A DNA stretch of 64,000 bases. It comes from Corella eumyota. Lineage: Eukaryota; Chordata; Ascidiacea; Phlebobranchia; Corellidae. The stretch spans positions 3,844,001 to 3,908,000 of the forward strand of contig OY720103.1 of the NCBI GenBank assembly GCA_963082875.1, written 5' to 3'. Positions within the stretch are counted from its first letter, which is position 1. Every line of letters starts with the position of its first letter. Position numbers and translations under genes: made by a program. This document shows positions 24,246 through 36,668 of the stretch, in pieces. Below the pieces are notes generated by a model. That model saw only the letters and a list, made by a program, of their open reading frames with translations, ran no database searches and was not told the origin of the DNA.

Positions 24246-25800
24246 GTCTACCCTTACTTTTAAATCAGAACACTCATAATTAAACATCAAGCAGAATATA
24301 ATTTCCACATAAAAAATAGAAAAAAAAATTGGATGTTCTGTATGTAAATTTTCTATCTGTAGTGTATTCAGTTTAGAACGATTAAAGAGACCTAAAATAT
24401 TTGTAAAAACAACTGTCTTTTTGCTTAATGTAAATAATGAAAATAAATTGGCAACTTGGGAAATTAGGTGCAATGGTTTTTGGCTTGGTACATTGTGCTT
24501 GGCCATAAGTTTACTGTGTAATAAATTCGATGATAAAAAAACTATACATACATTGCACGCTTGTAAAAACAGTTTTAAATCTTTCGTATTAATGTGCTTT
24601 TAATCTTTCAATGTCATTTTTTTACGTGGTGATTTCTAAATTGACATGACGTTAGGCTGAACAAGAAATTTTTTACACTTTTAAATGCTGTTCGTAATAT
24701 AACAGCCCTTTCAAATGTTTTATGATCAATAATTGGTGTGTTATTAATTTAAATTAATTCAACAGGACAGATAAAATAAACAATTTCTTTAAGTTAGCTT
24801 AGTGTCGGTAATTCTTTTAATTTCTGTGTTTTTTGACTTTTCGCACTTAACTTTAAATGTTGTAAATAAATGTTTAAAAAAAAACGCGACCAGTAATTTT
24901 AAAACAATATCTTTAAGTTAGTTAGGTTCTATAATAAGCTAAAATATTATAAGATCACATTTTTATTCATTGCACATATAATAACATTAAGTTTATGACA
25001 TCAAAGCATGTTATGTATGTAACAGGGTAAATCACTTTGCAAAAATACTCGACGCAAAAGGAAAAATGACTTATTGTTGTTGTTTATTATGTAAATGTAA
25101 TAATGATAAATAATTATTCTAGTTGTACTAATAATTTATGTGTAATTGCATTCTGTAATTAGGTAAGTGAACTAGATAGAGAAATCAATATCTAATCTAA
25201 TTTGTTTCCTTAATTAAATAATAAATAAACATCGGACCTTTTGCTATTAAAGTTTTCATCTATCTTAAACTAAAAATTAGGACAAGGCAATAAGAAATAT
25301 AAAAATATGGACGTGGTCACAATTTCGAATATTGTTTATAAAAACCTAAATCTCTTTAAAAAAAAGAACTAAAATTGCTTAGCGATTAGAAACTTAGACA
25401 CTATTGCACAATAAACCGTTTCGCAAATGCTTAAGGCTATACAATGTCGGTGTTCTTATAAAACAAGTAATAATGTTGATTTCACCAAGCTTATATTGCA
25501 CTTTTAATCATAACTAATTTTTGTGCCTTTGCAAGAAGGGGTTTTAAAAATACGTAATATTTTAAAGAGAAAACACTGCAGGCTTATATACCATCCTAAG
25601 CTAAGATAATATCCCAAAGCAGAAGACAAAATAAAAAATACTGCAAAATCTTACTGACACGGTTGCGCAATACAAAGAAATGTACTTTAAAGCATTTGTT
25701 ACCCCTGTTTGTAAACCTTATGGTATCACAATTGTGTGGCATTGCAAGAAAAATATAAGAGAAAAAGACAAATGAAAAAAAAAAAAGGTGAAGAATTGGG
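24246..25800. other. Convergent intergenic region, LC3 to TEX2
   Basis: AT-rich, holding the 3' UTRs of LC3 (+) and TEX2 (-). No further exon, SINE or RNA gene was recognised. Confidence 0.5.
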
Positions 25801-28800
25801 CTAAGAAGGAGGCCTGTTGTTAAACATGATTGGAAAGGGAATATCGTCCATGTTTGGTAAGACCAAAACTTTCTAAAAAAGTTCAATAAAATAAAAATAA
25901 CAAAATTTCAGTAAAAATAAAAATTAAGTTCAATAAAAAAAAATAATAACAAAATTTTGTGTTAAAGTTCAATAAAATCATAAAAAAGTGTTTTTGGTTG
26001 CTTGAAAAAGATATAAAAGTCATTTTCTTTAAACTGGTTACCATACCTCTTATTAGCTAAAAGTATTATAAAATTGTATGCATTTTCTTACAATATGCCT
26101 TTGTTTTTGTTTGTAAAACACAGTTTAGCAACAAAAAGTTGATCCAAAAAATTACTTTAAAATCTAAAAAAATACAAGTTTTATATTTACCATGAATTCT
26201 CTCTTTAACTTGTGTTCAATCCACTCAGTAATATGAGTCATTTTCACAACTCTTTCTCCAACCTTGGGATGGGCTTTTACAAGCATATGTGGTGGTTCTT
26301 TAAATCCATACCTGGTTTAAATTAACATAAAAATTAACTTGATTAAACAAATAACATAGTGATCATTATTTTAAAACTTGTTTCTTTATATAGTTAATAA
26401 AATACGATTTAATATTCATTGTTTACTAAATAGCATTCTAATTTATATACTAATAGCAAACAAATAACATTTGACTCTTTATTATAACTGTTACTGAATA
26501 GCATTCTAATCTATACTAAAAATAGATGAATAATTGTTGCAACTATATTACAACTAATAATAAGCCTATTTTTTATGGGACAATCAACTAATTAATTGAA
26601 AGGCATTTCACGAAATGGAATTATGTATGTTGGTAATGTGGAAGCTACAGAATATCTTCAGTACTTACCATATTCTATCTGTTGGTGGAGGAGGAATATT
26701 AATAAACAAAGTCCCTTGTAACTGTAATATCTCTACAGTCAACAACATCGGTGTGTTCGACACCGTCTCCAATTTCTTTCGAATGTAATCGTTCTCTGTC
26801 GCTTTCTGGAAGTATTTTGACTTCGTGATCGTGTCGACAATTTTCATCCACTTTTTAGGGGGAGCACCACTCGGGGAGTTTCCAATTTGACTGGGACTCG
26901 AAGGTGGGGGCTCGTTGCCAGGGACGACAGCTCTGATTGTGTCTTTAATTAAAGAAGGTCTGAAATTCGAAAATTGATTTTAAAATTGAATTTTAAAAAA
27001 TACAAATATTTATTTACTCACCCATCAAGTTTTGATACAGCAGTCTGAACATGATTCACCATTCTATAAACTGCTGAGTCATCATCTTCATCTGATGATT
27101 CAGCACTATCTTCTGCATCACTGTTAGTGATGGCTGATGATGATGAACTACAAAAAAATACAAAATAATTTATAATTAAGTTAAGAAAGCAATTGAATAG
27201 GAAGTGTTAAAGCATCTAAAAAGAATGTTACAATGTTAACAAATACTTCTCTAAGTAAGATAATATTTACTGTAATTTTTCAGAAGTTGGGGGCTTTTCT
27301 TCATTTTTTCCCAGTTTTGTGAGCACCATTTTTGTCTTTAACGTCATCTGAGCTGACCCAGTATAAGTCACCTCCATCTCTAACCAAACACCCTTAAAAA
27401 GATTAAAAAAATATTTTTTCCAAAAATCATAAACCAAAACCAACTTATTCATTTAGTACACATAAAAAGGAAACTAAAATGTTACCAGAATTGCAAAATC
27501 TATAAAGAAGCTTAGTGGACAAAATATATAGGTGTATTTATAGGCATACAAAATAAATTAAACTGGCAATTGTGGTAAATTATCATAGGCAAAAATTAGT
27601 TGAGGGTTGCAACCATATAAAGAGTTGCGACAACTAAAATTTAAACAGTAGGGCGGGCTATTGACTAAATATTCTAATAAAGTTTCTAATTATTGTACAC
27701 TTATTTAGATTAACTAAAAAATATTACCTGAGCATCGAGTTTTGGTAATGATATTTGATGAACGAGAGGAACTGTAGACCCTAAATTCATTTCAGTCAAC
27801 TTTAATTCATCCATAAAGTACGGAAGCTAAAAACAGAAAAATAAAATATTAAATAAAAAAATTAGGTTTTTAAATAAGGAATGCTACATATTAAATAAGT
27901 TTTAAATAATAATGACATATATAATATGCTTAGCACATAAAAAAGTTTGTATTATAATATTAATAGCAAAGACTAAAGATAAATATTTATATATATTATT
28001 TAAAATGGTAACCAGGCACTTCGGCCCCCGGACACTTCAGCCAAGACACTTCGGCCAAATTTTTTTTTTAAAACAGCGGGGATTTAGCATTTTAATTACC
28101 GCGAGAAATTTTATTTTCGTGTAGTTATATACAGTTTTTTAGACAGTATTTGAAACAAAATAAGCAATAAATATATTTTTTTTTAAATAATAATGTGCAA
28201 GAACATGATATCTTTCTTTTGGCGTGTCAATTTTTTAATTTTACAAACTATAACCTATAAAAAACTTTAAAATTCACCCTAATTTTGTCCAATTTCTTCT
28301 GAATTTTAAGTGAAACCTTTTTCGCCCAGCTTGGTTGTCTCAGAAAATCGAACATAATTCTTCCTAGTGCAGCATTTAACCAAGCAACACCCAATCCTGG
28401 CTCTTTTATTGGATCTTGAGCCTACAAAAAATAAAAAAGAGTTGGTTTGCAAATTTTGATAGTGAACTGATGACACTGAAACTTGGTAGCAGCACTTTGG
28501 AAAAGTCACTGGGCATCACCACATGATGTAAAGGGTTTGATTCCGATGGCATGTTATTGCACCCTTGAGTAAGGCTGTGACAGTAATTACCTCTTCTAAG
28601 TACAAACCATGATACCCTCCTTAAAAGTTTATTTATATCAAAAAAAGAGCAACATTTTTTACCAACCTCTGGTGATTCTGGTGTTTTTGGGAGCAAATCT
28701 TTCTTTTCCGCTAAAAAATGAAAATTGTTAAAACAAAATTCACAAATTAAAATTTTAAAAAAGTTGTACAAAAACACACAGAATATTAACCTTGGTACGA

Positions 28801-31800
28801 CTTGGGGTCAGGAAAAAGCCTCGAAACGTGGACAAAATAATCTTGAAAAGCCCGAAGTGGATCTTCATTTATTCTCTCAACGTTGTAAACACTTGACGCT
28901 ACATAAGTATCTGCAAAAAAATTACACAGAATTAAAAGAAGCAGACCATTTCTAAATATCTACATCTACATATTTTAAAGACTATTTGAGAGCTATATAA
29001 TACAGTACATTACACATTTTGTTACTTGGTTGAGTGCCAGCCAAAAGCTGCATTCTTGCTTACTGTGCTGTCTTTGTGCAATATAGTCAATATTTGTCGG
29101 GGCACCACAAACAGCAATTTTTTTTTATTTTAGGGTCTTAAATTAGTCATATGTTTAAACATATTGTCTATAAAGTTTCATATAGGTTTATGCTTACCTT
29201 CTTCATAATGGTTTTCAATCACTCCCCATGCACTTTCATTTCCCTCATTATCCTTTAAATAAAAACAACACAAAATTAATACCAATTTTGTAAAGTCAAA
29301 TATAAGCCTAAACACTTTAAATTGCATAAAGATTGCAATATAAATTTAAAATCAATTAAAAAAAAATCAAGCAATTTTTTTTGCATTTTACACTTATATT
29401 TTCAACTTAAGTTTTACCTCTATTGTCTTAAGAGCAGGGGGTAAAATTTTAACTGAAGCTTTGTGCCGAATTAAACACACATTTATAGAGCGCTGTATTC
29501 TACAAAAATAAAAAAAACATTAATTTTAATTTTTTTCCGTCTTGGAAGTTACGTTAACAATATTTTGTTAACAAACCTATAGAACCATTCTTCTTTTTGT
29601 CTATCTGTTCTTCCGAATAAATAAATTATTTCATTTTCTTTGCTCGCGTTAGTTTTTGTGTCTTCTAAAAATTTAAATACAGGTGAATGAGTTGTTGTTA
29701 ATTGCATTTTGCAAAATTACAAGTTATTTAAATTTTTTACATACCGTCTTCTTCTGTATTATCAGTCTTGGGTGGAATTTCAACACAAATTGGATACTTT
29801 TTGCTCCACACTCTTTTCTTTACTAGACCAGGAGGTTTTAAATAAATCTGTACGAAAAAAAATTAAAAGTAAATTTAAAATGTAGCAAAAAAAAACATAC
29901 AAATTTATATTTATTTAGGTTGCAGCACAGCAATTCCAAAGAAAGGTGGCCCCTATAAAAGTACCCCTAACATAATAGTAATAAAAACAATTTACCCTAT
30001 CTACTCTTTACTAAAACATAGTGCTGGGGAATTAAAGTAAAAAAAAATTGGGAGAGTTCCCGGTAGAAATGGGTAATTATAAAAATGTTAAAAGCATGTT
30101 TTAAAAATAAGATAATTTTTCTTTTATAGGGTATATGGTGATAATATTTTTACTTAAGTCTAACATAGACTACATAATTTTTAGGCACAACATTTTCATG
30201 TTATTAAAGTCAGCTTCTTACTTTGGCAAAAGTTATATCATAAAGTCGCTGATGAATCACATTAGAAAGTTGAATATTACCTTCATTATACAAACATTTT
30301 TTCGGAACATTTCTGAAAATAAAAATTAAATGACATTAATTTAAGTATAAGTATAGTGGTTTGTGTCATATTAAAATTGGTAGCAAGCAGTACCATGGAA
30401 AATCTAGTTTATTGGCGAAGCAATATCACTACACTGTATAGTTAATCATTACATTATATAAAATAACACATTTTCTCATATCATAATCCTCACTATACAA
30501 ATTGACATAAGAATACTCCCTGAATACAGCGAAAATTTATGCTATAAGAATGTTTTATGTAGGTTAAATACATACTTGAATGGAGTTTGTAATCTTAGAG
30601 TACTGCCATCTAGAGTAATAAATACTGATTGTGAATGACTGATATGATATGTATCGAGATCATATGAAAATATCTCATTCATCCAACCCTATATAAAAGA
30701 AAATTTAAAAAAAATAATAATAAGAATATTAAATGGTGTAGTAGTCAGAACACTTCCTACACTACATCAGGTTCTGGGTTTGATTCCCAGTGATCTTATG
30801 CTGTAGCGCCCATTAGTTAGGTGCTATAAACAGTATCAATTTCTGCTGAGCCAGCACTTAATCGTCAAGCAGTTATATTTTATAATATTCCAAACTGGTA
30901 CAGGAAACTCGAGACTGGGGTAATAACTGTTACTTCTTGTTTAGGTCATGCTTTTGACCTTTCCACATCGGGGATAAAGATGTATACAAAATAAAATCAG
31001 ATTTAAACTAAAAAAATAAAAGTGTAAAAATTTTTTATAAAATATTATTTTTATTGCCAAATACTTGCCTTTAATGGTTGTTCTGGGTCGTATAAAGACT
31101 TTGGAATATCATAAGGTTGTGTTTTGTTTAAATAACTGAGTTTAAAGGGTCTTGGTTGAGTGGAGCCAGGTGAAAATATACACAAAAATGCACAGACAAA
31201 CACAACACCACAGATAAAACCTAAAAAATATTGAAATTACGAAATAAAAAAAATAAATTCAATTTTTTACTTTTTAAAAATATTAGTTTTTAAATTATAT
31301 ATACTGAAATAATGTTTACAAGTTTAAATGTATTTTTAAATTTTTTTTAATAAAAACTGGTGGCTTAACACAGTGGGTTATCATCACATGATGTCTTGGG
31401 TTTGATTCCCACTAATTCCATAAAATAGCACTTAATAAAGGTAGTACCAACCAAAAAAAAGGCCCATTAATAGATTAATAATAAGGCAATATACCAGGTT
31501 AATAACATCTTAAACTGACAAAGGCAACTTAAGACTAATCTAGAGCAAATAATTTACTCTATGTTTAGATAAAGCTAACCTTCCCACATCAAAAATAAAT
31601 TAATAATAATAAAATTAAAAATACTTACTTCTTATAACAGTTAAGGCATACTCAGGAACTGGGTAAGTGTAATAAAAATAAACGACAAACACACAACATA
31701 GAATAAAGAACAGAGAAGGAGGAGAATTATCCATGTTTGAAGTTAAATTAGTTTCATTTTCTGGGAGTTGGTGATCCTCTGTAGAGGGCTTGTTGTTACT

Positions 31801-34800
31801 ATAAAAAATTAAATTAAAATTTTTTTTATTCAATGTTTTTTATTTAAAATTTTTTTTTTTAATTCTCCAACTGGCTCTTACTTAATGGCATCTTTATCTT
31901 CGACTTTGTCATCTTTTGGGTCTTCTTTAGCCTCAAAATTCTCCAACATCTCTTCCTCTGAAAGATCACTCTCTTCTTCTCGACTTTTTCCTCCAAGAAG
32001 ACCAGAGAGGCTCATGGCAAAAGATTTTTTGTAACTGCACCAAAAAAATATTAATTTATTTGAAAATTTTAAGACCATAAAAGCTAAGAAAAAATAAAAT
32101 CACTAACCTTGATATGCTTTCAGTCTTTTTAGGAGTCTGTTTTGTCTCAAAATTTGGTTGTACTTTCTCCTTACTTTCTGATCGAGTATCTAAATTCAAA
32201 TTCAAAACAAAAATCACATGATTTCAAAAACTACACCACCACAAAGCATTAGTAATTTACTTAACAACTAAGTGGGCAGCCTTTAATCATAAATCAAAAT
32301 ATTACAAAGTTATTAAGTTGGTTTAAATGAGTTTATAAGTTAAAACAATAGTTTTGACAGCTTCCAATCTAAACATTTAGTCAAGACTCAAGGGTGTGAT
32401 TAATAAGTTAACAAGTAACTCGAAATTACAGAATGAATGTGTGTATGACCGATGTCTCTTCATGTTACTGTTCACAGATGGTGTATCCTATTTAAAAAAT
32501 AACAAATATTTTACAACATTCATAAAAGTGAATAAGTAATTTTTTTACCAACATATTTGAAAAAGTTTTTTGATAACCTGAACTTAAGTTTGTTTTAATT
32601 TCTGAGGTATTTTTTTTTTTAATTTAAAAGTTAAAATGTTGATCTCACAAACTCTTCATCTTCTTCTTCTTTCTGCCTTTCTTCCTCCTCTTTCTTTAAG
32701 TTGAGAAGACTCTGCAGCGGATCAGCGACTTTCCCCTTAAGTCCCTGGAGGTAGGAATTGACTTTTGTGTCCTCTTTGCTTTCCTTAATGTCATCCGTTT
32801 CAACCTGGAGAAAAAAAATTCAAAAAAAATTTAAATTTAAAATTTTTCGAAAAAAAATTTTAAAATTGAAAAATAATTTAATAAAAAATTTTTAACTTAC
32901 TTTAATTAAACCAGAATAAGAAGAAGTAGGGGTGAGTTTAAGATGCACAGACGAGATTGTATCTAAATTTTCTTGTTGTACAAGATTAGTGTTAGAGTCC
33001 TCAGTAACTACAACAGTCTCAAAACTATTCGGATTTTTGAGAGATTGCACTTTGTCTGTGGCTGAAAAATAAATCATTTTTACTAAAAAACACATGTTTT
33101 AAAAAAATTTGTATCTTTTTTAATGTGAAAGGACCAAGTAAGCAAGAATGTAGGACCAATTAGAGGTTACTTGAATGCACAATGGCAGTTAGGCATTGTA
33201 AATCAAACCCAGGAACCCATGTATTAATGCCAAAAAAGTGCTTAAAAAACTTAATAAGAAATTTAAACTGCCAATAACGAACAAAAAGTGTCAGTAAAGC
33301 ATTGGGAATCAAATCCAGGACCTCATGTTGTAAAGCCCAAAAATGCTGTAGAGACTCAATACCAAACATGAAAATGTACCTTGTTTCTTTAAAGTGGTGA
33401 AAATCTTAGCTCGGTGAGTCCACATCGAGGTTGCTGTGTTGTAATAACCTTCAGTTGGTTCGTCTGTCACAGTGTTCATAAAATCACGAAATCTGCCGGG
33501 AGTACCACTTTTGGTTGGCCTAAAAATAAAAATATTGTCAAGCATGAACTCTAATAGTTTACAGGAAAAAATTTTTTTAATAGCTAGTCTGTTAAAAACC
33601 GATTTTAAATAGTTTTTATTATAGATAAAGAAAAAAATTACATTTTCTATTTTGCCCTTCTCAATATATATTTATAATCTTTTAAATTAGCAAAATCATA
33701 AATAATTCCAATTCCTAAAATCCTATGAACCTAAGTTATTAATAAAATTTCTTAAAACAGTGTCTATATTATACACATATTTATACATATGAGCTAACAT
33801 AAAATTCTATAACACTTCACTATCATTGCCCTTGCAACTTTCTTATTTATTATTCATCTGTATAAGAGAATAAAAAAGGTTCTTAAGCCTTCTGTCTGGT
33901 CCACTAATTCCTTTACCAAACAAAAATAAAATAAATCCATAGCTCTATTAAATTTCTAAAAATAGATGGTTCAATGTAGCAATTTATTTTTACAGTTATT
34001 TTGCTTATGTTATTATAGGAAAAATCCCCCTATTGGACAATCAAATTTTGTGATGGAAAATTTCGTAACTCGAAACATGTTTAAAATCAATTATACACAG
34101 AATATATTGACGTTTAATCAATCACTGTCTTCTCCATGAAATATTAATTGCAAATTGTTTTCAACATAAAAAATACAAAAAATGTAGAAATACCATAATT
34201 TTATAAAAAAAAAAAATATTTTGTAAAATAGATATCTTAACAAAAAAAAATATTTTGTAAAAGTTATGAATATTTTTCTTTCATTATATGTATTGGCTTT
34301 AGTTTCAAACATTACATACTTCTGGCACTTTTATTGCCTTATGAATTATAAACACAAAAGGCATTATAATTTATGACAGTATTTGCCTCAATATACTAAC
34401 AAACTAGCTATTATATTTAACACTCTAGTAATAGTACCGATATAACAAGGCCAAAAATACGTTTTAAAAATCGCATGCTATCTAATGCTTTTTTATATTG
34501 CTATCATTTAAGCTTACAGAACCTACGTATATTTTTTAACAGTCTGGCATGAAATAATAAAACAGAATAATGCCTTCAACAGACAGCGGAAACACATGGA
34601 ATTGTCGGCTTTATTTTACAATGTACTCTAAAAACGCGTAACAAAATACCCGTATGTATAATGTATATACGTCAAATTTATTGCGCGTCAAATATATATA
34701 CTGTTACGAATCTGACACTCAACTACGTTAAATTGTAGCCTAAAAAACGACTAACAGTGCATTTTTATGGGAAATTTCGGTTTATAATCAGGCGAATCGG

Positions 34801-36303
34801 CCGTTATCTCAACAAAACGCATGAATATTTTATTAATAAAATCTTGCCAAAGACAAAAGCGCACTACTTTTTAAAAAGACATCGTTTAAAATTTGTACAC
34901 GTTTTAGTTATTTAAAGCAAGTTATATTATACAACATATTATGGTTGGGTACATAATAGGCTATACTATCTTAAAATCAGCTGATTGAGCAATAATTAAC
35001 CTTAAAATTCTGCAGACGCAAAGTTTTTTTCGTATAATTTAAAGAGCACGTCATCTAACAAAAAAAACACGTGACTCGATTTTTTTTCGTCTTTGTTTCC
35101 TAACCTACATTATCTACTAATTTCAATTCATTTTTGAATACCTTTAATATCTTTATACCTGCTAATAATATTCTAAAAATCGTTTTTTTATTGATTTTGC
35201 ATGAGCGCACAACATACAGACATATAAATAGCTGTAAAAAAGATGCAGTAATTCAATAAAAAAATGGAATCTAATTTGAGCGCCCTTTAATATATTTCTT
35301 TTTAAATTTTGGAACAATAAAATACCAATACAGTTATTTTTAAAAATATATGCTTTTTGAATTATATAAATAAAAGGTCATTAAAATATTTAATAATACC
35401 ATCGTGTTGTTACCAATGCAATAACGTTCATCAAAATTTGTTTTAAATTCCTATCGTTATTAGAATTTGCTGAGTCGTTATTTTTAACTAGATTTTCGCA
35501 ACTAACAAAAACATATTTCAGAAATGGGGGAAATTCGCCCGCGTTAATAGAGTCATGACGTCATCAAGCATATGGAATGCGTGAGAATAGAGAAAAGGGG
35601 TCTATATGCGAGAATTTTTAATAAGCTAGCAATTGAAACGATTTTGTTTACATTTTTCCCACGCATGTAAGCGTAACTTTAACATAACATAACTTTTTCA
35701 GTTTTTACACTTTACATTTTAACGTTTATATGAATTAAATTTTTTTTATAATGGGTAGCATACTGTAAAAAAAAAATTATCAAAATAAATTAATGATTAA
35801 GCTGTTCATTAAACAATAATGTAAAAACAGCACCTCAAAATATAAAGTCTAAACAACCGAAACTAATACCTAAGTAAAAAATCTAATTTGCAATCTACTA
35901 GTGTATAATAAACTAACATAAATTTTCTTATTTATTAATTTTAACCTTAATATAACCGCAAAAACACACAAAGGTATGAAGAAAATTTAAACTTACACTA
36001 TTTGCTTCTTCTTGTACCTAGGGGAACTCCCTCCATCAAGCTCTAACTCCAAAGATGAAGAGGATGATGTGGAGGAGCTTCGTAGAAGAGGATGGTGCTC
36101 CACAACAGAGGCTTTTGGTGTGCTCTCATTTTCATCCTTAACAAATCTCAAGTTTTTATTATTTAATGATTATTTAGAAAAAAGTATAATTTTTATTTTT
36201 AATTATTTTTTACCTCTTTAATTTCAGTTGCATCCGGATCAACATCCTCCTCTTCAACTGAGATCAAATCCTTCCAAGATTTTAGGGAAACAGGTTTCAT
36301 CAT
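25801..36303 (-). CDS. TEX2: TEX2, SMP-domain lipid-transfer protein of ER contacts
   Basis: Twenty-five exons from 36214-36303 to 25801-25872 add up to 2,934 nt (977 aa) with all phases matching. Order of parts: acidic and Ser-rich disordered N-terminus (residues 1-320); two hydrophobic segments at about 335-390 (SLFFILCCVFVVYFYY; FICGVVFVCAFLCIF) that anchor it in the ER; a PH-like region starting GWMNEIFSYDLDTYH and running through KKRVWSKKYPICVE and GRTDRQKEEWFYR; then an SMP lipid-binding domain at about 655-955 (GVAWLNAALGRIMFDFL, LDAQGVWLEMEVTYTGSAQM, NIPPPPTDRIWYGFK), ending KVLVLPNMDDIPFPIM. TEX2 transfers lipids at ER-endolysosome contacts. Introns hold several SINE copies; intron 2 is 2.48 kb. 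Exon 6 is a 19-nt microexon and the exon 10 donor is GC. The start is the first of two adjacent Met codons; an upstream non-coding exon is possible. SCCPDH lies 366 bp upstream on the same strand. Confidence 0.95.
28005..28065 (+). repeat. Short direct repeats in a TEX2 intron
   Basis: The word CACTTC.GCC occurs three times within about 45 bases (GCACTTCGGCC, ACACTTCAGCC, ACACTTCGGCC), GC-rich against an AT-rich intron. It looks like the terminus of an unidentified mobile element; the other end was not found. Confidence 0.4.
28485..28605 (+). mobile_element. Diverged partial SINE in a TEX2 intron
   Basis: Contains a B-box-like GGGTTTGATTCCG and TTGCACCCTTGAGTAAGGCTG, the head-to-body junction of the common SINE, but the rest is not recognisable. 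Old copy. Confidence 0.45.
30731..30990 (+). mobile_element. SINE in a TEX2 intron
   Basis: Common family: GGTGTAGTAG A-box region, GGGTTTGATTCCC B box, body with GCTGAGCCAGCACTTAATC and the 3' end CCACATCGGGGATAAAGATG. Moderately diverged and lacking the first few bases. Confidence 0.8.
31359..31600 (+). mobile_element. Diverged SINE in a TEX2 intron
   Basis: TGGCTTAACACAGTGGG head, GGGTTTGATTCCCA B box, weak body, and CTTCCCACATCAAAAATAAA end. Same family as the other SINEs or a close relative, much older. Confidence 0.6.
32469..32487 (-). other. 19-nt microexon of TEX2
   Basis: Bounded by a TAG acceptor and a GTAACA donor. It is the only piece found that restores frame between exon 5 (32649-32804, ending phase 0) and exon 7 (32108-32189, needing one carried base). 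It encodes DTPSVN plus one base. With it included, the whole 25-exon model is divisible by three. Confidence 0.65.
33165..33360 (-). mobile_element. Two old tRNA-like heads in tandem (minus strand)
   Basis: Two related stretches about 125 bp apart read, on the minus strand, GGGTTTGATTTAC and CTGGATTTGATTCCC B-box-like cores preceded by short head remnants. They look like degraded SINE heads next to TEX2 exon 3. Confidence 0.4.
33520..35996 (-). other. TEX2 intron 2 (2.48 kb)
   Basis: The largest intron of the gene, AT-rich and without SINEs or convincing exons. Given its position near the gene start it may hold regulatory elements or an alternative first exon, but none is identifiable by eye. 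Confidence 0.6.
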
Positions 36304-36668
36304 CTTGTCCACATTATTTCGTTTACAGTTACTTACTTTTAATTTTTCGTTTCTACGTAATTAGGTAGCAAAATACAAATTAAAGAAATGCAACAAAATT
36401 AAAAAAATATACAACAATATTCAGCATCATAATTTCAACTTAAAAAATATATCGGCATAGGTGTGAATCGCTTGCAAAAATCATTCAATTTTAAAAATTA
36501 ATATTCGAACTGAGTTAAAAAAAACAAAACATACATAAACAAATGCGATATGATCACAAAGTCTTTATAATTAACAAGCGACAAAAGGTAATTATCAATA
36601 ACAAAAATCACAGCATTGGCTGATATATGATACATAGAACACCAACATCATTTTTAAAGTTTGAAAAA

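Noticed and set aside
34000-35990. Additional TEX2 exons in intron 2
   Set aside because: No open stretch with splice sites and matching phase was found; the 25-exon model is already frame-complete.
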